From AC-32 sp963716865 (GTDB lineage: Bacteria; Actinomycetota; Thermoleophilia; Gaiellales; Gaiellaceae), in the NCBI GenBank assembly GCA_963716865.1, contig CAVQUF010000003.1, forward strand, positions 496,001 through 560,000: a stretch of 64,000 bases of DNA, in the 5' to 3' direction. The notes below the pieces were generated by a model. The model ran no database searches and was not told the origin of the DNA. It saw nothing but the letters and a program-made list of their open reading frames with translations. The translations under genes were made by a program, and so were the position numbers. Every line of letters starts with the position of its first letter. Within the stretch, counting starts at the first letter, position 1. Of this stretch, positions 17,435 to 24,819 are shown in pieces.

Positions 17435-18304
17435 CTAGCCGGACAGCAGCCGGCCGCAGACGAGCTGGACGTCGGCGAGCGTCTGCGCAGAGGAGGCGTT
17501 CGTGAGGACCCACTTGCCTCCACCGGCGATCGCCGCCGAGCCGCCGAGCCTGACCGTGGGCGGCAGCGAGTAACCCGTCCCGAGCGAGAACCGGCCGCGG
17601 CCGCAGCGCTTATTCACCACCTGGGGGCCGGAGCGCAAAGGCACGGTCCAGGTCGTCACTCCGACCTGCAGCCGCTCTCTCGGCGCGCCCGCGGGGCGCA
17701 CGAGGGTCAGGCAGCTCCCGTACAGGACCGCCGAGCGCGTCGCGTTGCCGGTGTTCCGGACGACGATGGAGAACGCCTTCAGCGTCTCGGTCAGCCGCCT
17801 GACGCTGAGCGACGAGCCGTCGAATTGCGGAGACGAGCCTCCCGACCGGCCGGGATCGAGATCGACTCCGGAACCCGCGGGGAGCGTCCCTGACGGGCAC
17901 GGGAGCGTCACGGTCTTCTGGCTCGACGGCGGGACCGCGATCGGCTTCGTCTTCACCTGCGTGAGCGTGAGAGACGGCGTCTTCGACGTGACGGCGGGAA
18001 CCCGCCGGCACGCAGTCGCGACGGTGACCAGCCGCGCCGGGTTCGCCCGGGGGTTGCCGAAGCGGAACGTGTACCCACGCTGTCCCATGGGCCTGATTCC
18101 CAGGGTGGTCGCACCCTGGGCCGGAGTCGAGACGCCCGCGCTGACCGGGAGGTACCCGGACGGGCACCCGACCCTGAACGCTGTGATCGCGTCCGGACGC
18201 AGGTTGACCGTCCGAAAGATCGTGGTGGCAACCACGACCTGCGGAGTCGCCGAGGGGACGACTACCAGAGCCGCCAGCGCCAGCGCGATAACCCTCCCAC
18301 ACAT
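17435..18304 (-). CDS. Secreted protein of unknown function
   Basis: 289 aa from the ATG at 18304, which has GGGGGA about 7 nt upstream. A clear signal peptide (MCGRVIALALAALVVVPSATPQ) precedes a mature part with three segments that each begin with a Cys-rich strand (VGCPSGYLPVSAGV, LPCPSGTLPAGSGV, KRCGRGRFSLGTGY). These three share a C-x-x-G-x-hydrophobic-x-x-G-x-G/S pattern and look like degenerate copies of one beta module. No family was recognised and no catalytic motif is visible. It is convergent with the oxidase gene and divergent from the SDR gene. Confidence 0.75.
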   Translation of the reverse strand: MCGRVIALALAALVVVPSATPQVVVATTIFRTVNLRPDAITAFRVGCPSGYLPVSAGVSTPAQGATTLGIRPMGQRGYTFRFGNPRANPARLVTVATACRRVPAVTSKTPSLTLTQVKTKPIAVPPSSQKTVTLPCPSGTLPAGSGVDLDPGRSGGSSPQFDGSSLSVRRLTETLKAFSIVVRNTGNATRSAVLYGSCLTLVRPAGAPRERLQVGVTTWTVPLRSGPQVVNKRCGRGRFSLGTGYSLPPTVRLGGSAAIAGGGKWVLTNASSAQTLADVQLVCGRLLSG

Positions 18305-18344
18305 ACCGCAGTCCCCCGATGCGAACCGTATACGAGTGGAGCCG

Positions 18345-18350
18345 TAGAAT
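18345..18350 (+). promoter_or_regulatory. Candidate -10 box of the NDUFA9-like SDR gene
   Basis: TAGAAT, then 6 nt, then the GTG at 18357, again leaderless spacing. The opposite strand holds TATACG (18328-18333) that could serve the divergent secreted-protein gene, which has a true leader and Shine-Dalgarno site. Confidence 0.55.
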
Positions 18351-18356
18351 CGAGTC

Positions 18357-19250
18357 GTGATCTTGGTCACCGGAGCGACCGGCTTCGTGGGACCGAGGGT
18401 CGTGCACGCCTTGCGGGAGCGGGACCGCCCGGTTCGCTGCCTGGTGCGAACGCCGTCGGGAGCCGTTGCCGGCGCGCTCGCGGCCTGGGGCTGCGAGCTC
18501 GTCGAGGGCGACGTGACCGACGCCGCGAGCCTCCTGCGCGCCACGCAGGGGTGCGAGACCGTCGTGCATCTCGTCGCGATCCGCCAGGGCTCGGAGGAGC
18601 AGTTCCGGCAGGTGATGGAGCAGGCCACGCGCGAGCTGGTGGCAGTGGCGCAGGAGGCAGGCGTGCGCCGGGTCGTCCTGATGAGTGCGCTCGGCACGAG
18701 CGAGGAGACGAAGGACCTCGTGCCCTACTACCACGCGAAGTGGGAGATGGAGCAGGCCGTCGCAGGCTCCGGGCTGGAGTACGTGATCTTCCGCCCGAGC
18801 TTCGTCTTCGGGCGCGACGGCGGGATCCTGCCGACCTTCAGGCGGCTCGCCCGGCTGGCGCCGGTCACGCCGATCATCGGCTCCGGCAAACAGCGGATCC
18901 AGCCGATCTGGGTGGACGACGTCGCGGCCTACTTCGCCGCGGGAGTCGACCTGGCCGAGGCGAGCGGCCGGATCTTCGAGCTCGGCGGGCCCGACGCCGT
19001 CAGCTGGAACGAGTTCTGGGCGCAGCTGAAGCGGACCCTGGGCCAGCGCCGCCCGAGCCTCCACGTCCCGATGAGCCTGATGCGCCTGAACGCTCTGCTG
19101 ACCGAGCGGCTGCCGGGTGACATCCCGCTCACGCGGGACCTGCTCACGATGCTCGAGCACGGCGACAACACCGTCTCGAGCGACGACGCGGTGGAGACCT
19201 TCGCGCTGCCGCTGGTGCCGCTCGCCGATCAGTTGCGGCGTGCGGTCTAG
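18357..19250 (+). CDS. NDUFA9-like atypical SDR / NAD(P)-binding epimerase-family protein
   Basis: 297 aa. N-terminal Rossmann motif ILVTGATGFVG (G-x-x-G-x-x-G), HLVAIRQG, a Tyr-x-x-x-Lys variant (YYHAKWEMEQ) and IFRPSFVFG are typical of atypical SDRs of the complex I NDUFA9 subunit group. In bacteria such proteins are usually stand-alone and linked to quinone or nucleotide-sugar metabolism. No complex I genes are in the window. An inverted repeat directly after the stop may end transcription. Confidence 0.82.
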   Translation: MILVTGATGFVGPRVVHALRERDRPVRCLVRTPSGAVAGALAAWGCELVEGDVTDAASLLRATQGCETVVHLVAIRQGSEEQFRQVMEQATRELVAVAQEAGVRRVVLMSALGTSEETKDLVPYYHAKWEMEQAVAGSGLEYVIFRPSFVFGRDGGILPTFRRLARLAPVTPIIGSGKQRIQPIWVDDVAAYFAAGVDLAEASGRIFELGGPDAVSWNEFWAQLKRTLGQRRPSLHVPMSLMRLNALLTERLPGDIPLTRDLLTMLEHGDNTVSSDDAVETFALPLVPLADQLRRAV

Positions 19251-19254
19251 AACG

Positions 19255-19284
19255 AGAAGGGGCCGCGCAAAGGCGGCCCCTTCT
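19255..19284. terminator. Perfect 11-bp hairpin, probable bidirectional terminator
   Basis: AGAAGGGGCCG (19255-19265) and CGGCCCCTTCT (19274-19284) are exact inverted repeats with an 8-nt loop, starting 5 nt after the SDR stop codon. On the minus strand the stem is followed by CGTTCT. There is no long T run, but the stem is the strongest hairpin in the area and sits at the end of both the plus-strand SDR gene and the minus-strand unit that begins at 20161. Confidence 0.7.
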
Positions 19285-19285
19285 A

Positions 19286-19564
19286 GCTGGTTACCAGCGC
19301 TTGATTGGTAGAGGCGCTTCCGGCCGGTCCGTTTCAGAACGGCCGCCCCGGCCAAACCGGGCCGGCCTCTCCGGTCGACATCGCAAGCGACGTCTCAGAA
19401 CGGCGGCGCGAAGTCGCGAGCCCCCTACGCTGGCTAGGCGGTTCCCCGTGGGTCCCGGGGACGCGCCCCTACCCGCTGGTACCTCCGCTGCCCGTACTTG
19501 AAGATTTCACTCTCGGACCACCTCCTTTCCGCGGTGATCTCACTTTACAGGCTGGGCCGAACGT
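19286..19564 (-). other. Unassigned intergenic stretch with strong Shine-Dalgarno-like site and hairpins
   Basis: About 280 bp with no supportable protein gene. On the minus strand AAAGGAGGTGGTCC (19518-19531) is almost perfectly complementary to the 3' end of 16S rRNA, far stronger than any other site in the window. It is followed after about 10 nt by a GTG and a 13-codon frame, then GC-rich inverted repeats (GGGG..CCCC and GGCC types) and finally the hairpin at 19255-19284. TAAAGT at about 19545-19550 could be a -10 box. It may be a structured RNA or a leader-peptide region; I do not recognise the family. Confidence 0.4.
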
Positions 19565-20161
19565 CTACGGGGCGTCTTTGAGGATCACCGACAGCTCGAG
19601 GCCGCGGTCGAGCGGGACGGTCACGCTCTCGAGCGTGGGATCGGCCTGGCGGGCGGCCGAGTACGCCCCGAGGTGCTCCACGTGGGAGAGGACGTTGTCG
19701 GCCACGACCAGCGCAGCCGGCTCGAGCTTCGTGCGGGCGAGCTGGAACAGCTCCTCGTACTGCTCCTTCTCGGCGTCGAGGAAGACCACGTCGAAGACGT
19801 CGTCGAGGGCATGAAGCGTCTCGAAGGCGTCTTCGGGCACGAGTTCCGCCCAGTCCTCGAGGCCCGCGTCGGCGATGTTCCGGCGCCAGGCCTCGATCCG
19901 CGGCGGGTCGTGCTCGAGCGACAGGACGCTGCCCCCGAGGTAGCGGACGCCGGCGGCGAGCCAGATGGCGGAGTAGCCGCGCGAGCCACCGATCTCGAGC
20001 ACGGAGCAGTCGACCTGGGGCGCGACGAGGGAGAAGAGGAACTGCCCCGTGGAGCGCGATACCTGGCGGGAGCGCTCCTCCGAGGGCAGCCCCTGCTCGC
20101 GTTCCTTCGCGTCCACCTCCTCGAGGCGGGCGAGCACGGCACGGACGCGGTCGTCGAGCAC
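19565..20161 (-). CDS. Class I SAM-dependent O-methyltransferase (COMT/CCoAOMT-like)
   Basis: 198 aa. SAM site SVLEIGGSRGYSAIWLA, the acidic residue pair LSLEHDP, and FLDAEKEQYEEL where metal-binding Asp of cation-dependent O-methyltransferases normally lies. DNVLSH supplies the second metal ligand motif (DN). Methyl acceptor unknown; relatives act on catechols and other hydroxylated aromatics. The GTG start is preceded by TAGGCT with 6-nt spacing, again leaderless. Divides from the downstream glycosylase unit, which lies 18 bp upstream on the same strand. Confidence 0.87.
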   Translation of the reverse strand: MLDDRVRAVLARLEEVDAKEREQGLPSEERSRQVSRSTGQFLFSLVAPQVDCSVLEIGGSRGYSAIWLAAGVRYLGGSVLSLEHDPPRIEAWRRNIADAGLEDWAELVPEDAFETLHALDDVFDVVFLDAEKEQYEELFQLARTKLEPAALVVADNVLSHVEHLGAYSAARQADPTLESVTVPLDRGLELSVILKDAP

Positions 20162-20167
20162 GGCCGG

Positions 20168-20173
20168 AGCCTA
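20168..20173 (-). promoter_or_regulatory. Candidate -10 box of the O-methyltransferase gene
   Basis: TAGGCT on the minus strand, 6 nt before the GTG at 20161. The upstream gene ends only 12 nt before this box, so read-through is also possible. Confidence 0.45.
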
Positions 20174-20179
20174 CTCGGC

Positions 20180-20764
20180 TCAGACAGGGAGTCGCGCGGC
20201 GACGAGAGCGCGTTCTGCCGCTCCCCGGGCCGGGCACGTCGCAAGGTGGTCGTTGACCACGCCGCACGCCTGCATGGCCGCGTACGCGGTCGTCGGCCCG
20301 ACGAACCGGAAGCCCGCCTTCCGCAGCGCCTTCGACAGCGACTCCGACTCGGGCGTCTGCGTGTGCCAGTCCGCGTGCGAGCGCGGGGGCGAGTGCCTTT
20401 CCGGCCGGTGCGACCAGACGAGCGAGGGCAGCGGCGTCCCCGCCTCGCGCAGCTCCAGGGTCGCCCGCGCGTTGGCGATCGTCGCCTCGATCTTGCCGCG
20501 ATGGCGCACGATCGAGGCATCCGCGAGCAGCCGCTTCACGTCACGCTCGCCGAGCCGCGCGACGCGTTCCGGATCGAACCCCGCGAAGGCGGCCCGGAAT
20601 CCCTCGCGCTTGCGCAGGATCGTCAGCCACGACAGACCCGACTGGAAGCCCTCGAGGCAGAAACGCTCGTAGAGACCGCGCTCGTCGACCACCGGCCGCC
20701 CCCACTCCTCGTCGTGGTAGACGTTGTAGGCCGGGTCGGAGCTCTCCCAGCAGCGCTCGCCCAC
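20180..20764 (-). CDS. tag: DNA-3-methyladenine glycosylase I
   Basis: 194 aa. Removes 3-methyladenine from alkylated DNA in base-excision repair. The zinc-binding residues of the E. coli enzyme are conserved at the same early positions, C5 and H17 (CW...YHDEEWG), and near the C-terminus as NDHLATC. The SLSWLTILRKREGFRAAFAGFD segment and GFRFVGPTTAYAAMQA are family signatures. It follows the Rieske gene by 13 bp on the same strand and is likely co-transcribed, though it has no obvious Fe-S link. Confidence 0.94.
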   Translation of the reverse strand: MGERCWESSDPAYNVYHDEEWGRPVVDERGLYERFCLEGFQSGLSWLTILRKREGFRAAFAGFDPERVARLGERDVKRLLADASIVRHRGKIEATIANARATLELREAGTPLPSLVWSHRPERHSPPRSHADWHTQTPESESLSKALRKAGFRFVGPTTAYAAMQACGVVNDHLATCPARGAAERALVAARLPV

Positions 20765-20777
20765 GACCGGCCCGCGC

Positions 20778-21092
20778 CTAGCTGACGTCGACCTTGACCA
20801 TCCCGTCCTCGACGCGGACCGGGAAGATCTCGACCGGGAACACGGCGGGGAGGGTCAGAGGCCGGCCGGAGCGGATGTCTACGTGCGCACCGTGCCGGGG
20901 ACAGATCGCGTACCCCTCGTCGAGGTCGAACTCGCCCTCGCACAGAGGCCCGTCGTCGTGCGAGCAGCGGTCCTCGATCGCGTAAAAGCCGCCGTCCAGG
21001 TTGTAGACCCCCACCGAGATCTCACCTGCGTGCACGATCTTCACCGTCCCCGGGGGCAGATCGTCCACGGGGCCGACGTCGATGCTCGCCAC
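20778..21092 (-). CDS. Rieske [2Fe-2S] ferredoxin-like protein
   Basis: 104 aa from the GTG that overlaps the sufU stop (TAGTG). The cluster motifs C-x-H (RCSHDDG) and C-x2-H (CPRHGAH) are intact, with 15 residues between them, and the length is that of non-heme oxygenase ferredoxin components. A Rieske or NirD-like ferredoxin at the end of a suf operon is common in Actinomycetota. Probably a soluble cytoplasmic electron carrier; the partner is unknown. A longer upstream frame has no start support. Confidence 0.9.
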   Translation of the reverse strand: MASIDVGPVDDLPPGTVKIVHAGEISVGVYNLDGGFYAIEDRCSHDDGPLCEGEFDLDEGYAICPRHGAHVDIRSGRPLTLPAVFPVEIFPVRVEDGMVKVDVS

Positions 21093-21520
21093 TACGTGAG
21101 CTCGAGCTCGTCGAGCCCGGCCCACTCCTCGGGGAGCGGCGTCCCCTTCGCGCGGTGGAGCGCGACCTTGAGGACGCCGAGCCCGAGCAGCGCGCACTTG
21201 AGCCGGATCGGCGTCAGCGGGATGCCGATCTCCTCGAGCAGCTCCTCCTTGGGCAGCCCGGCGATCTCGTCCGCGGTCCGACCCTTGACCATCTCCATCA
21301 GCATCGACGTCGAGGCCTGGCTGATCGCGCAGCCGCGGCCGGAGAACTTGACCTCCTCGACGGTCTCGCCGTCGTCGGCGAACTGGACGTAGATCGAGAT
21401 CTCGTCGCCGCAGAGCGGGTTCAGCCCGTCCGCCGACGCGTCGGCATCCTCGATCACCCCGTGCCCGCGCGGGTTCTTGTAGTGGTCGAGGATGACCTCC
21501 CGGTACAGATCTTCGGCCAC
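21092..21520 (-). CDS. sufU: SufU Fe-S assembly sulfurtransferase/scaffold
   Basis: 142 aa from the GTG at 21520, 2 nt after the sufS stop. Zinc ligands are visible as NPLCGDE, GRGCAIS and RLKCALLG, the Cys-Asp-Cys-Cys set of SufU. In Gram-positive bacteria SufU accepts persulfide sulfur from SufS and passes it to SufBCD. Gene order sufS-sufU matches. Confidence 0.94.
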   Translation of the reverse strand: MAEDLYREVILDHYKNPRGHGVIEDADASADGLNPLCGDEISIYVQFADDGETVEEVKFSGRGCAISQASTSMLMEMVKGRTADEIAGLPKEELLEEIGIPLTPIRLKCALLGLGVLKVALHRAKGTPLPEEWAGLDELELT

Positions 21521-21522
21521 GG

Positions 21523-22767
21523 CTACCCGAGCAGCTTCCGCGCCTTCTGGACGCCTTCGAGGAGCCGGTCGATCTCCTCCGGCACGGAGTAGAGGTAGAA
21601 GCTCGCCCGGTTCGTCGCCGCGACCCCGAGCCGGGTCATGAGCGGCTGGCAGCAGTGGTGGCCCGCCCGGATCGCGACCCCTCCCGCGTCGAGCACCTGG
21701 GCCACGTCGTGCGGGTGGATGTCTCCGAGGTTGAACGAGACGATGCCTGCCCGCCGGTCCGGCGGCGGCCCGTAGAGCACGATCCCTGGCACCTCCGCCA
21801 GCTGCTCGATCGCGAGGGCGGCCAGCTCCTGCTCGTACTCCTCGATCGCCTCGATCCCGATCCCGTCGAGGTAGTCGATCGCCGCGCGCAGCCCGATGGC
21901 CTCGGCGATCGGAGAGGTGCCCGCCTCGAACTTGTGCGGCACCTCGCCCCAGGTGGTTCCCTCGAACCGGACCTTGCTGATCATGTGCCCACCGAGGTTG
22001 AACGGCTCCATCGCCTCGAGCAGCTCGCGGCGGCCCCAGAGCGCCCCGACCCCGGTGGGGCCGCACATCTTGTGGGCCGAGAACGCGAAGAAGTCGCAGC
22101 CCAGGGCCTGCACGTCGACCGGGTGATGCGGAGCCGCCTGCGCCCCGTCCACGACCATGATCGCGCCCTGCTCGTGGGCCCACGCGGCGAGCTTCTCGAC
22201 CGGGTTGATCGTGCCGAGCGCGTTCGAGACCAGGTTGGTCGCGACCACCTTGACGTTGCCGTCCCGCGCGATCGCCTCGAGGTCGCCGAGGTCGAGCTCT
22301 CCCGCGTCGGTCAGGCGGATCATCTGGAAGCCGGCGCCGGTGCGGTTCGCCATGTACTGCCACGGGACGAAGTTCGAGTGGTGCTCGAGCTCGGTGACCA
22401 CGACGAGGTCGCCGGGCCCGAGGTTGTTCAGCCCCCACGCGTAGGCGACGAGGTTCAGGCCCTCGGTTGCGGAACGGGTGAAGATCACCTCGCGAGCAGA
22501 CGGCGCGTTGACGAAGGTCGCCACGCTCTGCCGCGCCTGCTCGAACTGCGCCGTCGCGCGCTCGGAGAGCGTGTACACGCCGCGGTGCACGTTCGCGTAG
22601 GACGTCTCGTAGAAGGTTCGCATCGCGTCGAGGACCTGGTGGGGCTTCTGTGCGGTGACGGCCGAGTCGAGGTAGGCGAGCGGCTTGCCGTGGATCTTCT
22701 GCTCGAAGATCGGGAAGTCCGCGCGTAGCTTCCGCGCGTCCAGCCGTGAGCGTGTCGTCACCACCAC
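21523..22767 (-). CDS. sufS: SufS cysteine desulfurase
   Basis: 414 aa from the first of three consecutive GTG codons (22767, 22764, 22761). PLP-dependent enzyme that takes sulfur from L-cysteine. The cofactor Lys is in FFAFSAHKMCGPTG, the catalytic Cys in RAGHHCCQP, and TELEHHSNFVPWQ and VDGAQAAPH are group II NifS-like motifs. The 22767 start is preferred because TACGAT lies 6 nt before it. The gene is divergent from the cytochrome fusion with only 28 bp between starts. Confidence 0.95.
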   Translation of the reverse strand: MVVTTRSRLDARKLRADFPIFEQKIHGKPLAYLDSAVTAQKPHQVLDAMRTFYETSYANVHRGVYTLSERATAQFEQARQSVATFVNAPSAREVIFTRSATEGLNLVAYAWGLNNLGPGDLVVVTELEHHSNFVPWQYMANRTGAGFQMIRLTDAGELDLGDLEAIARDGNVKVVATNLVSNALGTINPVEKLAAWAHEQGAIMVVDGAQAAPHHPVDVQALGCDFFAFSAHKMCGPTGVGALWGRRELLEAMEPFNLGGHMISKVRFEGTTWGEVPHKFEAGTSPIAEAIGLRAAIDYLDGIGIEAIEEYEQELAALAIEQLAEVPGIVLYGPPPDRRAGIVSFNLGDIHPHDVAQVLDAGGVAIRAGHHCCQPLMTRLGVAATNRASFYLYSVPEEIDRLLEGVQKARKLLG

Positions 22768-22772
22768 GTGGC

Positions 22773-22779
22773 TATCGTA
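22773..22779. promoter_or_regulatory. Overlapping divergent -10 boxes of sufS and the cytochrome fusion gene
   Basis: The 7-bp TATCGTA reads as TATCGT on the plus strand and TACGAT on the minus strand. The minus box is 6 nt from the sufS GTG; the plus box is 17 nt before the ATG at 22796. RNA polymerase could use only one at a time, so expression of the two genes may be mutually exclusive at this site. Confidence 0.45.
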
Positions 22780-22795
22780 CCCACGCACCGAGCGT

Positions 22796-24160
22796 ATGAA
22801 GCTGCGCGTACTCAGCGGCGGGGTCCTCCTCGCAATCGGGCTCCTCTCGAGCGGCTGCTCGGGCTCGAAGTCGGCTGCGAACTCGCCCGGCGCAAAGGTC
22901 TTCGCGAGCGCCGGTTGCGGCGGCTGCCACACCCTCGAGGCGGCCAACGCGAAGGGGCAGATCGGGCCCAACCTCGACGAGCTCAAGCCCAACGAGACGA
23001 CGGTCGCGCACCAGGTACGCGTCGGCGGAAACGGCATGCCCTCGTTCCGGCACCGCCTGCGCGTTGGGCAGATCGCGGAGGTCGCCGCCTTCGTCGCCGA
23101 CGCTTCGAGGAGCTCGGGGCCGCAGGCGGCATTCGAGCCCGACAGCACGACGATCGCGAGCTGCCGGCGCAGCGGCAAGCCGTTCTGCTACCGGCAGGCG
23201 TTCGGAGACATCGCCTTCAAGGAGGGGCCGCAGAAGGCGCTCGCGCTGCTCGCCACCGACGACCGGACGATGGAGCAGGTCCACGCGGACTGCCACCAGA
23301 TCGCCCACTGGGTCGGCCACGCCGGGCTCGCCCACTACAAGGGCAACGCGGCCGACGCGCTGGCGCACGGCGGGATGACCTGCAACTCCGGCTACTACCA
23401 CGGCGTCATCGAGCGCTCGTTCTCGGGGCTTCCCCGCGGCGCAGTGATCTCGAAGGCCCGGCAGCTCTGCACCTCGCCGGCCGTGACGAAGGAGACGTTC
23501 CTCCTGTACCAGTGCGTCCACGGGCTCGGGCACGGGCTGATGATCTACAGCGGGTACGACCTCCCCTGGTCGCTCCGCGCCTGCCACCGCCTGCAGGACG
23601 ACTTCGACCGCGTCTCGTGCACGGGCGGCGTCTTCATGCAGAACCTGATGCCGGGGATGGGCACCTCCCGCTACCTGAGGGCGAGCGACCCGATCTACCC
23701 CTGCAACACCGTGGCGACGCGCGACAAGGTGTACTGCTACCTGATGGTCACGTCCCGGATCCTCTCGCTCGACGGCTACAGCTGGCGGAAGACCGCAACC
23801 TGGTGCCACCGGAGCGAGCACGGCTGGGTGGCGACGTGCTTCCAGTCCTTCGGACGCGACGCGTCGGGGTTCACGCAGTACCACCCGGAGCGCACGATCC
23901 GCCTCTGCAAGCTGGCGGGGAAGGATGCGGACGAGTGCATGTACGGGGCCGCGCGCGACTACGGGAACAACTACGCCGGCGGGAAGGAGGCGGCGCATCT
24001 CTGCAACCTCGGCCCGGCGCGGTACCGCGGCTACTGCTACGAGGGCGTGGGCACGATTCTCGGAGCCATGCACGCTCTGGGCGCCGAGCGGCGGGCCGCC
24101 TGCGCGGAGGTCACGCCGAGGAAGTACCGCCGCGACTGCTACCGCGGCGCGGCGGCGTGA
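22796..24160 (+). CDS. Lipoprotein: cytochrome c domain fused to a Cys-pair repeat domain
   Basis: 454 aa from the ATG at 22796. A lipoprotein signal (LLSSGC, acylated Cys about residue 19) is followed by a small cytochrome c domain with CGGCH heme site and a distal Met candidate (NGMPSF), ending near residue 100. The remaining ~350 residues hold 18 Cys. From about residue 215 seven units each contain a Cys pair with 9-14 residues between them (for example ACHRLQDDFDRVSC and LCNLGPARYRGYC), often followed by aromatic-x-Gly. Before these are His-rich HADCHQIAHWVGHAG and CVHGLGHGLM. It would lie outside the membrane with disulfide-stapled helices or bound metal. I do not recognise the C-terminal family. 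Confidence 0.85.
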   Translation: MKLRVLSGGVLLAIGLLSSGCSGSKSAANSPGAKVFASAGCGGCHTLEAANAKGQIGPNLDELKPNETTVAHQVRVGGNGMPSFRHRLRVGQIAEVAAFVADASRSSGPQAAFEPDSTTIASCRRSGKPFCYRQAFGDIAFKEGPQKALALLATDDRTMEQVHADCHQIAHWVGHAGLAHYKGNAADALAHGGMTCNSGYYHGVIERSFSGLPRGAVISKARQLCTSPAVTKETFLLYQCVHGLGHGLMIYSGYDLPWSLRACHRLQDDFDRVSCTGGVFMQNLMPGMGTSRYLRASDPIYPCNTVATRDKVYCYLMVTSRILSLDGYSWRKTATWCHRSEHGWVATCFQSFGRDASGFTQYHPERTIRLCKLAGKDADECMYGAARDYGNNYAGGKEAAHLCNLGPARYRGYCYEGVGTILGAMHALGAERRAACAEVTPRKYRRDCYRGAAA

Positions 24161-24801
24161 TGCTCCCGGAGCTCGCCGGGCAGGTCTCTCTTTGGAACCG
24201 CCGGCGCAAGCTGAGGCTCTTCCTCCGTTCGATGCGGCCCGGGCCGGAGACCACGATCGTCGACGTGGGTGTCGCCGACACGGCGTTCGAGACCGAGCCG
24301 GGCATCGCGGCCACGCACAACTTCTTCGAGGCGGCCTACCCGTGGCCGGAGCAGATCATGGCCGTCAGCAACATGCCGCTGCCGCATTTCGCCGCGGCGT
24401 TTCCGCGCGTGTCGAGCCTGACCGCGAGCGGGACCGAGCTGCCGTTCGAGGACGACGCCTTCGACATCGCGTTCTCGAACGCCGTCCTGGAGCACGTCGG
24501 CGACCGGGAGGAGCAACGGCAGTTCGTGGCGGAGCTGTGCCGCGTCGCGCCAAAGGTGTTCCTCTCGACGCCCAACCGGTGGTTTCCGGTCGAGGTGCAC
24601 ACGCTCGTGCCGCTCGCGCACTGGCTGCCACGCCGGGCACGCGACCGCGTCTTCGACGCGCTGCACCGCGACGCCTGGCGGGGAGTGGAGCTGCTGAGCC
24701 CGCACGAGCTGCTGGAGCTGTTCCCGGACGACGTCGAGCCGACAATCCTCGAGGCCCGCATCACGATCACCGTCGCGGCGATCAGCCGGGACTCCAAGTA
24801 A
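24160..24801 (+). CDS. Class I SAM-dependent methyltransferase
   Basis: 213 aa. The ATG at 24160 overlaps the previous TGA. Methyltransferase-11-like fold: VDVGVADTAFE in the SAM loop, LPFEDDAFDIAFSNAVLEHVGD as motif IV with the acidic and aromatic residues, and FLSTPNRWFPVEVHT. The SAM loop lacks the usual G-x-G, so binding may differ. Coupled to the cytochrome/Cys-repeat gene, so they may act together. A 24-nt palindromic repeat overlaps its stop codon. Confidence 0.8.
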   Translation: MLPELAGQVSLWNRRRKLRLFLRSMRPGPETTIVDVGVADTAFETEPGIAATHNFFEAAYPWPEQIMAVSNMPLPHFAAAFPRVSSLTASGTELPFEDDAFDIAFSNAVLEHVGDREEQRQFVAELCRVAPKVFLSTPNRWFPVEVHTLVPLAHWLPRRARDRVFDALHRDAWRGVELLSPHELLELFPDDVEPTILEARITITVAAISRDSK

Positions 24802-24817
24802 CAGTCTGTTACTAAGT
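24794..24817. repeat. 24-nt palindromic repeat, copy 1
   Basis: Core AGTAACAGTCTGTTACT is a perfect 8-bp inverted repeat about one base. It supplies the last codons and the TAA stop of the methyltransferase and lies 3 bp from the end of sufD. The same 24 nt occur at 46910-46933. It is A/T-rich compared with the 70% G+C surroundings. Confidence 0.85.
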
Positions 24818-24819
24818 GG

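Noticed and set aside
19440..19535. Possible ribosomal protein bS21 gene or remnant on the minus strand
   Set aside because: VVRE and SEIFKYGQRRYQR resemble the start of bS21 and follow a strong Shine-Dalgarno-like site, but they lie in different frames and no bS21-like C-terminal half follows.
19500..19535. 16S rRNA 3' end fragment on the plus strand
   Set aside because: Only about 13 nt (CCACCTCCTTT region) match; the preceding bases do not match 16S rRNA, so it is better read as a Shine-Dalgarno-like site on the minus strand.
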